Notes: a model not told the origin generated them from the letters alone. Shown: positions 55,068 to 64,000, numbered from the stretch's first letter. The stretch is DNA of 64,000 nucleotides from an uncultured Prevotellaceae bacterium (GCA_900315105.1 OMXX01000008.1:2466-66465); one strand, 5' to 3'. Translations and numbers: made by a program.

Positions 55068-56573
55068 TTAATCCTTAACGTACTCAGAGAAATCTGTGAG
55101 ACGCATATCGCCCTTGCGACGGAGTGTGTCGTGGAATGCGAATGCACAAGGCAGGTTGTGATGAGTATGACCGCCAGTAGCGAGCTTGAGATAGTCGCGG
55201 AGAAGTGGCTTATAGTCTGGATGTGCACAGTTCTCGATGATGAGATTAGCACGCTCCAACGGACTCTTGCCACGGAGATCGGCTACACCCTGCTCTGTCA
55301 CGATTACGTTTACATCGTGCTCTGAGTGATCCTGATGGCTTACGAATGGTACGATAGAAGAGATGATACCATCCTTAGCAACAGAAGAACAGGTGAAGAT
55401 TGAGATATAAGCGTTGCGCTCGAAGTCGCCAGAACCGCCGATACCGTTCATCATCTTTGTACCAGAGATATGTGTAGAGTTAGCGTTACCGTAGATATCA
55501 ACCTCGATAGCGGTGTTGATAGCTATGACACCAAGACGGCGGATTACCTCTGGAGAGTTACTGATTTCTGACTGACGGAGTGTGAGACGATCCTTGAGGA
55601 TGTCGATGTTGTCGTAGATCTGCATCAGGCAGTCGTTGCTTACTGTGAGAGAACAGGTAGAAGCATCCTTTACACGACCTGTAAGCATCATATCAACGAT
55701 AGCATCCTGAAGCACCTCTGTGTAGATGTTGAAGTCAGGAATGTTCTCATCCTTAGAAAGAGCTCCGAGGATAGCGTTGGCTGTTGTACCTACACCACTC
55801 TGAAGTGGAAGGAATGATGAAGGGATGATGCCACGCTTCATATCATTGAGAAGGAAATGAGCCACATTGGCACCAATCTGGTCGGTGATTGGGTCAGAGC
55901 CTTTGAAGCCGCGAGCCTCGTCAGGGAGGTTGCACTCAACAACGCCTACTACCTTAGACTTTGGTATCTCAACGTATGGCTTACCAATACGGTCACTTGG
56001 CTTTGTGATAGGAATTGGCTGACGGAAAGGTGCATCAAGAGGCTCATAAACGTCCTGAATAAGACCTGTCTTATCGCTATGGAAAGAGTTGAGCTCAAGG
56101 ATTACCTTATCAGCGATACGTGCGATAGTTGGAGAGATACCACCTGCTGCAGTAAGGGAAACATGATAGTTTTCGCCTACTTCCTCAATCTTTGAAACCT
56201 CGAGGATAGCCCACTGGAGCTTGCCATAGAAGCCGTAGCGGAGATCCTGAGCCATGTGAGAGAGGTGGAGATCGTTGTATGAAATCAGGTTCTGATTTAC
56301 TGTCTTACGGAATGAAGGGTTGGTGGTGTAAGGCGCACGGAACTTGATAGCGTTAGCCTCAGAGAGGACACCATCAGTTGACTGGCCAGTACTTGCACCA
56401 GTGAAGAGATTGATCTGGAATTCGTTACCCTTGGCATGTTCTGCCTCAGCAATCTTTGCAAGTTCACGAGTAACAGCCTTAGGCACACCAGCAGGTGTAA
56501 AGCCACTAAGACCGAGCGAATCACCATTCTTAATAAGAGCCGCAGCCTCTGCGGCAGTAATTGTTGTGTACAT
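55068..56573 (-). CDS. Acetyl-CoA hydrolase/transferase family (succinate or propionate CoA-transferase)
   Basis: 501 aa. A family I CoA-transferase of the acetyl-CoA hydrolase/Cat1 type. The N-domain begins ALIKNGDSLGLSGFTPAGVP, a glycine-rich loop TGASTGQSTDG follows, and LQSGVGTTANAILGAL precedes the catalytic Glu in FNIYTEVLQDAIVDMM. The C-domain has GGSGDFERNAYIS and VTEQGVADLRGKSPLERANL. In succinate- and propionate-forming Bacteroidales such enzymes move CoA between acetate, propionate and succinate; the exact pair cannot be set here. It is a single gene with its own terminator and a candidate promoter box at 56615-56622. Confidence 0.92.
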   Translation of the reverse strand: MYTTITAAEAAALIKNGDSLGLSGFTPAGVPKAVTRELAKIAEAEHAKGNEFQINLFTGASTGQSTDGVLSEANAIKFRAPYTTNPSFRKTVNQNLISYNDLHLSHMAQDLRYGFYGKLQWAILEVSKIEEVGENYHVSLTAAGGISPTIARIADKVILELNSFHSDKTGLIQDVYEPLDAPFRQPIPITKPSDRIGKPYVEIPKSKVVGVVECNLPDEARGFKGSDPITDQIGANVAHFLLNDMKRGIIPSSFLPLQSGVGTTANAILGALSKDENIPDFNIYTEVLQDAIVDMMLTGRVKDASTCSLTVSNDCLMQIYDNIDILKDRLTLRQSEISNSPEVIRRLGVIAINTAIEVDIYGNANSTHISGTKMMNGIGGSGDFERNAYISIFTCSSVAKDGIISSIVPFVSHQDHSEHDVNVIVTEQGVADLRGKSPLERANLIIENCAHPDYKPLLRDYLKLATGGHTHHNLPCAFAFHDTLRRKGDMRLTDFSEYVKD

Positions 56574-56614
56574 TAAGAGATATATTTAATTTTTTGTTTT
56601 TTTCTTTGCGGATG

Positions 56615-56622
56615 CAAAGTTA
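56615..56622 (-). promoter_or_regulatory. -7 box of the CoA-transferase gene
   Basis: TAACTTTG on the minus strand, 41 nt before the ATG. No clear TTTG is at the usual -33 distance. Confidence 0.5.
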
Positions 56623-56654
56623 CATATTTTTTGCGAATTAAAGACATAAAAAAA

Positions 56655-56703
56655 GAAGAAATTACACATTTAACTATAAAATGTGCAATTTCTCCTTTTT
56701 ATG
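56655..56703. terminator. Terminator after the pectate lyase gene
   Basis: GAAATTACACATTT (56658-56671) and AAATGTGCAATTTC (56678-56692) make a 13- to 14-bp stem. Minus-strand reading gives TTCTTTTTTTATG after the stem and plus-strand reading gives TCCTTTTT, so it could work both ways. A G/C-run half repeat (TCCCCTCCCTTTATTGGAGG) lies between it and the lyase stop. Confidence 0.75.
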
Positions 56704-56756
56704 GGGGTTATTTCTATTCACTCCCCTCCCTTTATTGGAGGGGTAAGGGGGTGGGT

Positions 56757-58874
56757 CTACTTAATGCGTGCACCAGAAACGGTAAATGTGCCATTAGCAG
56801 TCTCGATGACAAGCTTGCCATTCTGGAAGAACTTACGAGCCTTGCTTGCCTTAGTTACAACAGGAGCATAGAAATCATTAATGCCTGTAGTCTCATCACC
56901 ATAGGTTACATCAAGGATGAAATCTAATTGCTCACCAGCATTCGTGAATGTGAAACTTGGCATGCCACCTATAATGAAGGTCTGGATATTTGGTGTGGCG
57001 CAAACCTTATTAGCAGCGGCCTCAGATATAGTTTCTGTTCCCTCGTATGGAGTATATACCATCTTTTCATCAACAAGCTCTCCTGTGCCGAATTCTGAAC
57101 CACCTACCTCGTACCAGAAACATACGCGATCACCAACACCTTCATGCTTGCAGCTGACTATCTTCACACTACTTATAGTCTTACCCTCAGGAGCATAGAA
57201 AGTGTTCTGAGCACCATTGGAAAGCTTGACAGACTTATACTGTTTGCCATTATAGGTTATATCACTTGCAGCTCCGTAGGACTTTGCAGTATTACCCGTG
57301 AGGGAAAGCTTTGCTCCATCTAAATAGTCGATCGTATTTATCGTCTTCTCTGAAGAAACATAGTAATATACCTGTGATATAGTGCCTGCAAGCTCAGGAT
57401 AGTACTCTTCAAATGTTTCCTCAGCATTAGCACGCTCTTCCTTGATTATATTCTCTACAAGGGAGTTTGCATATACCTCGATATTGGTGTAATAACCCTT
57501 TGGGTCAAGGTCGTAGCCGTTGGCATTTGACTTGTAAGGATCAATACCGCACTTTATCTCGAAATCATCAGGCATACCGTCACCATCGGTATCTGCTGCC
57601 TTTTCTCCTGTAAGCTTAGGCCAAACCATTAATTCGCTCTGGTCATCTTCCATGATTTTACCAGTACCGTTCTTTACATCATTTGCTATACGCACATCAA
57701 CAGCATCGCGTGAAAGGGATGCACCGGCAAACTCTATTACCTTTGAAAGAGCATCATTTGCATTATGCTGCGAAATGATATTATAGTTGAACTCTGCATC
57801 AGAAGATGTGAACTTGGTTGCAGAGACACATGAGTTCTTCCATTCCTGATAAGTAATAGGTGACTTACCATCCATCTTTATTGCAGCCGTACAGGTATTG
57901 TCCTTGGTCACAAGAGCAGAACCCTCCATTACATTGCCCGTAATATAGAATTTGCCAGGCACATCAGTACCCGTACAGTTATCACAAGCAGTTGTAGGAT
58001 TGAGGATACGAGTCTTGGCTGAGCTTGATGTGCTTGGACCCGGTTTGTAATAGTTGTTGACAATATTGAAGGTCTTTGCCTCTGCACCCTGGTTAGTCTC
58101 ACCACCGTATGCAGAATTGCTGCCCCAGTTATAAATCACATTATTGACATAATCCACAGGACCGGCAAACGATGATACATAACCGTGGTCGAAACGAATC
58201 ATTCGTGAGTCGTTATGAGCAAGGAGATTATGATGGAAACTTGCCTTCTTACCTCCCCAGATACCTGCATAACCATGTTTTCCTTCCTTGTATTTATTGG
58301 TCTTCAAGCTCTCAGAGAGAATACACCACTGGAGGGTGAAGTTCTCATTACCATAGAATGAGCCTACCTCATCCGTACACCATGACATAGAGCAGTGGTC
58401 AATGATTACGTTCTTCTCAATATCCTCATCGTGGTGAGCAGCCGACATTGCATCGGCATCACCGCCATTGCTTCCAAGTCGGCAACGGATGAAACGTATG
58501 ATTACATTGCTTGATCTGATGGACAGATTATATCCCTTGAGACAAATGCCGTCTCCCGGAGCAGTCTGACCGAGAATGGAAATATCGCCCTTATTTATCT
58601 TGAGGTCACCTTTGAGCTCTATAGTTCCTGCCACATCAAAGACAATGGTTCTTGGTCCATTCTTCTTTGAAATGAAATAACGGAGTGTACCTTCAGCTGG
58701 ATTCTGAACATTATCGTCAAGTGATGTAACGTGATATACAGCACCACCGCGTCCACCTGTGGTGAAACGACCATATCCTTCAGCACCCGGGAAAGCAGGA
58801 GCCGAAGCAAACTGTGAAAGGGCTGTTGAAAAAGCCAGAGTACACGTAGATAATAGAGTAAGTATTCTTTTCAT
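56757..58874 (-). CDS. Secreted pectate lyase, polysaccharide lyase family 1 type
   Basis: 705 aa with signal peptide (LTLLSTCTLAFSTALSQFAS). The right-handed beta-helix domain (about 25-430) has the family start AFPGAEGYGRFTTGGRGGAV, VTSLDDNVQNPAEGTLRYFI, the calcium-site region IIDHCSMSWCTDEVGS and ASFHHNLLAHNDSRMIRF with a catalytic Arg. A calcium-loop motif, DTDGDGMPDDFE, follows. A beta-rich C-terminal part (about 490-660) ends in NGKLVIETANGTFTVSGARI. It cleaves de-esterified homogalacturonan by beta-elimination. Together with susCD upstream on the same strand it marks a pectin utilisation locus. Confidence 0.9.
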   Translation of the reverse strand: MKRILTLLSTCTLAFSTALSQFASAPAFPGAEGYGRFTTGGRGGAVYHVTSLDDNVQNPAEGTLRYFISKKNGPRTIVFDVAGTIELKGDLKINKGDISILGQTAPGDGICLKGYNLSIRSSNVIIRFIRCRLGSNGGDADAMSAAHHDEDIEKNVIIDHCSMSWCTDEVGSFYGNENFTLQWCILSESLKTNKYKEGKHGYAGIWGGKKASFHHNLLAHNDSRMIRFDHGYVSSFAGPVDYVNNVIYNWGSNSAYGGETNQGAEAKTFNIVNNYYKPGPSTSSSAKTRILNPTTACDNCTGTDVPGKFYITGNVMEGSALVTKDNTCTAAIKMDGKSPITYQEWKNSCVSATKFTSSDAEFNYNIISQHNANDALSKVIEFAGASLSRDAVDVRIANDVKNGTGKIMEDDQSELMVWPKLTGEKAADTDGDGMPDDFEIKCGIDPYKSNANGYDLDPKGYYTNIEVYANSLVENIIKEERANAEETFEEYYPELAGTISQVYYYVSSEKTINTIDYLDGAKLSLTGNTAKSYGAASDITYNGKQYKSVKLSNGAQNTFYAPEGKTISSVKIVSCKHEGVGDRVCFWYEVGGSEFGTGELVDEKMVYTPYEGTETISEAAANKVCATPNIQTFIIGGMPSFTFTNAGEQLDFILDVTYGDETTGINDFYAPVVTKASKARKFFQNGKLVIETANGTFTVSGARIK

Positions 58875-58910
58875 AATTCGTGTTTAAGGTAACTTTTTAT
58901 TTATTTTGGG

Positions 58911-58941
58911 CAAATTTACATATATTTTTCGAGATTGCAAA
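58911..58941 (-). promoter_or_regulatory. Promoter of the pectate lyase gene
   Basis: Minus strand TTTG (58941-58938), 19 nt, TAAATTTG (58918-58911), about 37 nt before the ATG at 58874. Confidence 0.75.
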
Positions 58942-58967
58942 AAATTTGGAATAAAAAGTGTAAAAGT

Positions 58968-59248
58968 AACGTGAGTGCGACGACTTGCTTCAGCTTGATG
59001 AGCCATAGCGAATAATCCAAAATTCCTTATAAACGCAACCTCGTTGCTTTATTCTGGAACAAAAATTATTCACGATGGCCAAAAAATTTATCTCAGAAAA
59101 TTAAAATTATAATTCTTTGGAATAAATTTTCTGGTAATTTTTTAAAAATTTTTGTTCCACAAACAGCAGCTTGCTGCTAAAATAACATAGTTTTTAATTT
59201 TTCGCTGAAGCTCACCAAGCTAAAGTAAGTCATAGAACTGACGTTAAA
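58968..59248. repeat. Palindromic repeat element with AACGTGAG..TTCAGCTTGATGAG termini
   Basis: The left end AACGTGAGTGCGACGACTTG then CTTCAGCTTGATGAGCCATA is mirrored by TTCGCTGAAGCTCACCAAGC then AAGTCATAGAACTGACGTT at the right. Inner arms GGAACAAAAATT (59056-59067) and AATTTTTGTTCC (59146-59157) are perfect. The terminus is shared with 26062-26436 and with 1-180. It fills the 58875-59325 gap between the lyase promoter and the next terminator. No gene is seen. Confidence 0.75.
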
Positions 59249-59263
59249 TAGTTATGGAATAAC

Positions 59264-59297
59264 AAAACGGGGCAGTATCTTGTGATACCACCCCGTT
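59264..59297 (-). terminator. Terminator of the 238-aa secreted-protein gene
   Basis: AACGGGGCAGTATC and GATACCACCCCGTT pair with one mismatch (59266-59279 with 59284-59297). The minus-strand continuation is TTGTTATT. It lies 29 nt past the stop. Confidence 0.75.
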
Positions 59298-59325
59298 ATA
59301 TCTGGTGTCAAATGTCAAATGTCAT

Positions 59326-60042
59326 TTACTTTACACGCGCACCTGTTGCTGAGAATGTGCCGTTAGCAGTCTCGATAACGAGGCGGCCATTTACAACAGC
59401 CTTGCGAACCTTGGCTGACTTAGCAGCAGCGACCTCGCTAATACCTGTAGTGGTTCCATCGATGTCAGAGTTGATAGCGATAGCATAGAGACGGAATCCA
59501 CCTGTGGTTTCCTTGACCTTTGCCGTACCGCCTTTAGTAGCCACGAACTTGATTACTTTGTAATCATCCTTCGCTGTACTCTTAAGATCGTCCTCAGAAG
59601 TAGATTCATCAAGCTCGATACATGGTGTTTCACCATATATTCCCATCGTACTTGCTGTAGAACCCTTTGCAGAGAACTTGATAGTGAGAACATCCTCAGT
59701 CTGAAGAGGTACATTGATAACGAAGTTCTTAGAGTCGAACACAGCATAATCAGGAGCAGTCTTTAGAACATTGTTCTTTTTCTCCTTGTTTCCATACTCA
59801 AAAAAGATTTCCTCATTAGCAGCAAGCTTAATCTGCAGCTTATTATCACTTGCACTAGAACCTGTATAATTTACAGAAAAACCAGAAACTTTATCCATTT
59901 CATATGTTGTGGCTTCAGTATAATCACCCAAGACATAAGTTTCTGCCTTGTTGTCAAACTGATAGACTACAGGCTCTGTTTTCTGAGCATTAACACTAAC
60001 TGCCATAAGAGCAGTTGCAATAAGAGTAAAGATTTTCTTCAT
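59326..60042 (-). CDS. Small secreted protein with the pectate-lyase-type C-terminal module
   Basis: 238 aa with signal peptide (KKIFTLIATALMAVSVNAQ). A single beta-rich domain (about 25-195, VNYTGSSASDNKLQIKLAAN, VPLQTEDVLTIKFSAKG) resembles a carbohydrate-binding jelly roll in outline, but I cannot name a family. The last 26 residues (VRKAVVNGRLVIETANGTFS) nearly repeat those of the pectate lyase next door (ARKFFQNGKLVIETANGTFT). It has its own promoter and terminator, so it is made independently inside the pectin locus, perhaps as a binding protein. Confidence 0.75.
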   Translation of the reverse strand: MKKIFTLIATALMAVSVNAQKTEPVVYQFDNKAETYVLGDYTEATTYEMDKVSGFSVNYTGSSASDNKLQIKLAANEEIFFEYGNKEKKNNVLKTAPDYAVFDSKNFVINVPLQTEDVLTIKFSAKGSTASTMGIYGETPCIELDESTSEDDLKSTAKDDYKVIKFVATKGGTAKVKETTGGFRLYAIAINSDIDGTTTGISEVAAAKSAKVRKAVVNGRLVIETANGTFSATGARVK

Positions 60043-60088
60043 ATGATTATTTTTTTTGTCAGGTAATTAAATTCCTAATTTACAAGTG

Positions 60089-60120
60089 CAAAGATACAAT
60101 AAAAATTGAGAATTCACAAA
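60089..60120 (-). promoter_or_regulatory. Promoter of the 238-aa secreted-protein gene
   Basis: Minus strand TTTG (60120-60117), 20 nt, TATCTTTG (60096-60089): an exact consensus, about 47 nt before the ATG. Confidence 0.8.
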
Positions 60121-60164
60121 TACCACCTTTACTAAAATACCAAATTTTAGTTTTTTTAATCAAG

Positions 60165-60193
60165 AAGGAGTGCAACGAATCGTCGCACTCCTT
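60165..60193 (-). terminator. Terminator after the DUF5123-like lipoprotein gene
   Basis: AAGGAGTGC (60165-60173) and GCACTCCTT (60185-60193) form a perfect 9-bp stem, 15 nt beyond the stop at 60208. The minus-strand tail TTCTTGATT is only moderately T-rich. Confidence 0.65.
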
Positions 60194-60207
60194 ACAGATA
60201 TATTGAT

Positions 60208-61812
60208 TTACTGATTGCTATACCAACGTGGGTCACCCGCCTTGAACTTGCTCACGCTCTCATTCTTCAACGTGAAGTTACCCGAAGCCGCATCAGCATA
60301 CTGAGGATTAAGAACTGTAGCCTTCTCGTCGATAAAGAGGTTTGTCTTACCTCCCTCAGCACCGTCAAGAACATTCAGCTTTTCACAATTGAAGTAGAAA
60401 TTATTATTTCCAAATGTAGGAACCGTTGTCTTTGACTGGTTGCTCCAAACCGCTACTGTATTTGTCACAATATTGTTTGTCCAGTTGATTGTAGTACCCA
60501 CAAAGCGAACATAGAGAAGGCGCTTGCCGCTCTTATTAGCTGCAGCATTGATTGTGCAATGGTCAATGGTAATCTTTGGAGTAGCACCCGCAAATGAACC
60601 GGAAGCATCATCAAAACGCACAAAGTCACGCTCAGCACAGCTATTATAAATGGTAGAGTTAGTGATTGAGAGATCATCGATACATCCTGTACGACAGTCG
60701 AACATATCACCGCCTTCACAGGTAATATCGTGAATCAAACAGTTGTTGAACTTGATGTAAGGAACCTTTGCAGCAACATTAACATAGTAAACACCCTTCT
60801 TGAAGTTCTTTATTTCAGCATTGTCAACAGAAATACCACCAACGTTTGTTCCCTTGTAATTGAAGCACTGGTCTCCTGTAGTTCCTTCACCATCGATATT
60901 AACCTGATTGATTGTCAAGGTAGCGCCATCCTCAAGTTGGAAACGACCATTGATAACAGGAACACGTGTCGGATAGATACCCTTGATTGTGATGTTCTTA
61001 CTAACAACAATCACACCTGCTGTTGCGGATTCACTTGAACTTTTTACAACAAATGTACCGCCAGTAAGGGCAAATACATCACCATCCTTGGCATTTGCTA
61101 CAAGGTCAGCAATATCATCTGTTGGACGCACAAGGGTAGCACCGTTGAGGTCAACGATAGTTGTAAATGTCTTGCTACCACGCTCCTTCAATACTCCATT
61201 TGAGTTGTAATAAAGCTTGAGGGTGTATTTTGTTTCTGGACTAAGTCCATCAACCTTTGCCGTGCCAGAGTTTTTCTCTGCATCGGTAATAGTATGGGTA
61301 GATATTAATGCACCAGTCTGGTCGAAAGCACGAAGTTCAGAGACCTCTTTCTCGCCTTCAGTCCAAGATACAACCACACTTCTGTCACCAATGTTATCTT
61401 CCGCAATGGCGTTGAAAATCTGCTGAGCTGCTGTACGGAAAAATAGAGTTGCCGGCTTTGAATTACGACTTGAGTTCTTTGTGTCCTTGGCAATTACCTT
61501 TACACTATAACGGGTGTCATAGGTAAGGTCCTGTAACGGCAATTCATTTTCTGTAATGTCAACGGATTTAGGAGAGGAAGTAAACGTAAGGCTGTCATCA
61601 GGATACAGCTCAACGGTATATTCGGAAACACCTGTTGAAGCGTTCCACTTGAGCAATGCCGACGTCTCCTTAACGTTCTTCACTTCAAGATTGGTTGGTG
61701 AGAACTCTCTGGCATAGATGATGTCTGTGATTTCCTCCATTGGATCGCTACATGATGCCATTGAAAGGATTCCAATGCCAATCAAGCATTTGTTGATAAT
61801 AGATCTTTTCAT
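60208..61812 (-). CDS. Surface lipoprotein with Fn3 and DUF4957/DUF5123-like beta-helix domains
   Basis: 534 aa with a lipoprotein signal (LIGIGILSMASC, Cys about residue 21). Two Fn3-like domains (about 38-130, SPTNLEVKNVKETSALLKWN; and about 135-225) precede a right-handed beta-helix-like region (about 235-530). That region has VVSKNITIKGIYPTRVPVIN, FNNCLIHDITCEGGDMFDCR and a final FTLKNESVSKFKAGDPRWY. This layout fits the DUF4957/DUF5123 lipoproteins found beside susCD in pectin loci. It is probably a surface glycan-binding protein in the SusE/F position. It follows susD by 112 nt of repeat-like sequence and ends at a hairpin. Confidence 0.85.
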   Translation of the reverse strand: MKRSIINKCLIGIGILSMASCSDPMEEITDIIYAREFSPTNLEVKNVKETSALLKWNASTGVSEYTVELYPDDSLTFTSSPKSVDITENELPLQDLTYDTRYSVKVIAKDTKNSSRNSKPATLFFRTAAQQIFNAIAEDNIGDRSVVVSWTEGEKEVSELRAFDQTGALISTHTITDAEKNSGTAKVDGLSPETKYTLKLYYNSNGVLKERGSKTFTTIVDLNGATLVRPTDDIADLVANAKDGDVFALTGGTFVVKSSSESATAGVIVVSKNITIKGIYPTRVPVINGRFQLEDGATLTINQVNIDGEGTTGDQCFNYKGTNVGGISVDNAEIKNFKKGVYYVNVAAKVPYIKFNNCLIHDITCEGGDMFDCRTGCIDDLSITNSTIYNSCAERDFVRFDDASGSFAGATPKITIDHCTINAAANKSGKRLLYVRFVGTTINWTNNIVTNTVAVWSNQSKTTVPTFGNNNFYFNCEKLNVLDGAEGGKTNLFIDEKATVLNPQYADAASGNFTLKNESVSKFKAGDPRWYSNQ

Positions 61813-61924
61813 ATAAGGATTTTTTCGGTTTTAGTTTTTATTCAAGTTTCAGTTATAAGGTCTAAGGACAAAAGCCAAAGCCTTAGACTTATGACTTTTG
61901 ACCTTAGACTTTTGTCCTTATCCT

Positions 61925-63814
61925 TTACAACTGACCGTAATTACCATCATTGTTGAGCATGTTGTTACTCTTGTCAATAAATGTCTTCCATATAGGCCAG
62001 AGGTAGTTAAGGCTTGGCTTATTGACGAAGATGCCATCCCAGTAGTCTGAGGTTATGACATTTTCATCATTGTTGATGAACCAGTTCTTTGGTGTAAAGC
62101 CATCCTCCTTGAGAGAAGAACCTATTTCATCGGTCTGACCCTTCTCAAGACCGTAGATAACGATAGCCTCACCAGACTTGCCATCGCCTACGTACATGCC
62201 ATACTCTGAGATAAGTTCCTTGTCTGTTTTCTCATCGTATGTCTTGACATAAAGCTTTGCTGGATAGTCTGCATAAGCGCCTGTACGGTTAGCAAGTGCC
62301 TGAAGCTTTTGCTTTGCCTCTTCCATCTTCTCATCAATGATACCCCAGCGAACGAGGTCTGCACGACGAAGAGCCTCACCTGCAAACTCAAGACCACGCT
62401 GATCCACGATACCTTTCTGGAATGCATCCTTGTCGGCTGTATACTTAGTCTTCAAGTCTGCAACCTCATTAGCAGGAAGTACACGTGCAAGAACAGGCTC
62501 CATATAAGGCCATGCTGCTGACGGACCTTCAAGATAGTTTATTGCCTCTGCTGCCATGAGATAAACATCTGCAAGACGCATATACTGCCAGTTTATACCA
62601 TCGTCATTGGTAGAGGTAACTATACGATCCATCCACTCATAACGAAGCTTGCCAAAGCACCACTGGGTAATCTTGCGGAGATCCTGAGGAGCCTTGCCGT
62701 CAACAAGAGTCTTACTCCACTCATAAGGAACACAAGTAATGTCACGACGCTTGTCGTTCTTGCTATAGTCATAGAAAAGGTAAGGCATTGGACCGTTTAC
62801 ACCGCCTTGTGCCTGTTGTGTATATTGATCCTTCGTCTGATGCTTGACACCCCATGTGTAGAGCACACGACCACGTCCTGCAGAGAATGGGATTTCCCAA
62901 AGGCTCTCAAGGTTAGATGCAGGAAATGCTGTACCATCTGCACCATCCTTACAAAGGTTCTTGAAGTTATCCGCGAACTCACCAAGAGTGTTCTTGCCAG
63001 AATTGATGATATCAAGGCACTCATTCTTTACGATAGCCATCATCTTGTCCTGAGAAAGTTCAGAATTGTTGCTACGGCGATAACCGTCACCACGAAGTGC
63101 ATATCCGCAAGCATAGAGAGCTATACGCGCACGAAGTCCCTTGACAAACGACTTATTAACACGCTCTGCTGTTTGTGTGATATGGCTCTCATTTGGCCAA
63201 TAGCAATAGTTCTCTGCCTCTTCAAGATCCTTGAGAAGCTGGAGATAGATATCATCCTTGTTTGTACGTGGAAGATAGACATTCTCCGTGTTGTTTGGAA
63301 CAAAGCGTGCAGGAACGTCACCCCATGCCTTAATAAGATCGTTGTAGATAACAGCACGCATTGTTAGAGCCTCACCAAGAAGGTGAGCCATATCCTTGTT
63401 TTCCTCTATCTTACCATACTTACGAATACCTTCAATTGCAAGGTTGGCACGCTCAATACCCTCATAGAATTTAGCGTATGCGTTGTTATCGGTATTCATC
63501 TGAGTGTTATTATCCAATGTAGAGAAGTTACAGAGACTCATCTTGTCGTCATTCTTCTTTGACAGGCTTGGATATGAACCTGATGTAGTCTCAACGTCAG
63601 AGTTCAAACCATAGTATGGAAGATAACGGCCACGGTATGAGTTCGTTTCGCCAAAGGATACATTGATTGACATAATTTCGCGCTCAGCCAGACCATATAC
63701 ACTATATACGGAACTCTCATCGAGAGTAGATATAGAAGGAGCATCCATATCACAGGATGTTGCAAGAGAAGCAACAACAAGTGAGAGTATTGAGAGTTTT
63801 ATGTAATTTTTCAT
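61925..63814 (-). CDS. susD: RagB/SusD-family outer-membrane lipoprotein
   Basis: 629 aa. The lipoprotein signal ends LVVASLATSC, with Cys near residue 21. The helical SusD core includes an N-terminal TPR-like part (YEGIERANLAIEGI, LLGEALTMRAVIYNDLIKAW and GDVP), the middle LESLWEIPFSAGRGRVLY, and the C-terminal WQYMRLADVYLMAAEAINYL and VDQRGLEFAGEALRRADLVR motifs. It binds oligosaccharide and acts as the lid of the SusC transporter. It starts 14 nt after the susC stop, the usual tight pairing. The locus content suggests a pectic substrate; this is inferred. Confidence 0.95.
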   Translation of the reverse strand: MKNYIKLSILSLVVASLATSCDMDAPSISTLDESSVYSVYGLAEREIMSINVSFGETNSYRGRYLPYYGLNSDVETTSGSYPSLSKKNDDKMSLCNFSTLDNNTQMNTDNNAYAKFYEGIERANLAIEGIRKYGKIEENKDMAHLLGEALTMRAVIYNDLIKAWGDVPARFVPNNTENVYLPRTNKDDIYLQLLKDLEEAENYCYWPNESHITQTAERVNKSFVKGLRARIALYACGYALRGDGYRRSNNSELSQDKMMAIVKNECLDIINSGKNTLGEFADNFKNLCKDGADGTAFPASNLESLWEIPFSAGRGRVLYTWGVKHQTKDQYTQQAQGGVNGPMPYLFYDYSKNDKRRDITCVPYEWSKTLVDGKAPQDLRKITQWCFGKLRYEWMDRIVTSTNDDGINWQYMRLADVYLMAAEAINYLEGPSAAWPYMEPVLARVLPANEVADLKTKYTADKDAFQKGIVDQRGLEFAGEALRRADLVRWGIIDEKMEEAKQKLQALANRTGAYADYPAKLYVKTYDEKTDKELISEYGMYVGDGKSGEAIVIYGLEKGQTDEIGSSLKEDGFTPKNWFINNDENVITSDYWDGIFVNKPSLNYLWPIWKTFIDKSNNMLNNDGNYGQL

Positions 63815-63828
63815 TGTTATATCTGCTT

Positions 63829-64000
63829 TTAGAAGTTCAAGTTAAGACCAAATACGAACTGACGGCTACGTGGGTAACCAGAGTAGTCAACACCAGGAGT
63901 AAGTGCAGACCTACGGATACAGTCACTCTCAGGATCGAAACCAGAATAGTTTGTCAAAGTGAATACGTTGTAAGCCGTAGCATAGAAACGCAGAGTTGAG
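63829..64000 (-). CDS. susC: SusC/RagA-family TonB-linked outer-membrane transporter, C-terminal end only
   Basis: Only the last 57 codons are in the window; the gene continues past the right edge. The frame read on the minus strand gives RFYATAYNVFTLTNYSGFDP, a run containing TPGVDYSGYPRSRQFVFGLN, and the terminal aromatic LNF before TAA at 63831-63829. This is the standard end of SusC beta-barrels (last strands and final Phe for barrel assembly). The neighbouring susD confirms it. Confidence 0.93.
   Translation of the reverse strand, partial: STLRFYATAYNVFTLTNYSGFDPESDCIRRSALTPGVDYSGYPRSRQFVFGLNLNF

Overview
The window is chromosomal DNA of a Bacteroidales bacterium, most likely Prevotella or a close relative. 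The evidence is: Bacteroidetes-type promoters (TTTG, about 20 nt, TAnnTTTG) in front of many genes; a SusC/SusD pair; secreted proteins ending in short Prevotella-type C-terminal modules (YDLxGRRV...KGIYIxNGKKVxxK, or LVIETANGTF..xGAR.K); and intergenic space full of palindromic and simple-repeat elements. The species cannot be fixed from sequence reading alone.

Layout. 1-7.2 kb is housekeeping: tRNA-Leu(CAA), rpoN, a PAP2-like membrane protein with purE, ispG, pyrE, a four-helix-bundle (S23-type) gene bracketed by repeats, and an SRPBCC-fold gene. 7.9-24.6 kb is a close-packed run of very large secreted proteins (955, 1388, about 2670 and 439 aa) with LRR, PKD, CARDB, Calx-beta, cohesin-like and dockerin-like modules, ending in a 61-aa small protein and a hairpin. 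25-33 kb holds an exported protein of unknown function, a two-domain CE6/CE1-type carbohydrate esterase, a MetY-type PLP enzyme, RNase H with a viroplasmin domain, and an M6-family metalloprotease behind a leader that carries its own terminator. 33-43.4 kb is an efflux locus: a histidine kinase and a minimal NtrC-like regulator diverge from tolC, an HlyD-type adaptor, two large FtsX permeases, a 91-aa internally deleted permease and an ATPase. 44-50.8 kb holds a LolC/E-like permease with rbfA, a GH25 lysozyme-like protein divergent from a YifB-type ATPase, and two small unknown genes. 51.3-56.6 kb, all minus strand, holds a lipoprotein, a hybrid sensor kinase and an acetyl-CoA hydrolase/transferase. 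56.7-64 kb is a pectin-type polysaccharide utilisation locus read leftward: susC (partial), susD, a DUF5123-like lipoprotein, a small secreted protein and a PL1-type pectate lyase.

The most unusual feature is in the spaces between genes. Many gaps are long palindromes whose arms are built from one short word repeated several times (GGTGTAATAC, TGTAGG, GGTGACGAGTG, TCCATCGATGG, GGTGTTGGGTGTT, GAGTGAAGAGTTAA). The word differs between loci while the architecture stays the same, and the three largest islands each abut a tract rich in AAGTCCG. The same kinds of sequence also occur in frame inside genes (ispG, the giant secreted proteins, tolC, and the hlyD membrane segment), where they encode peptide inserts. 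No established mechanism known to me explains this pattern, and it is the best candidate here for something undescribed.
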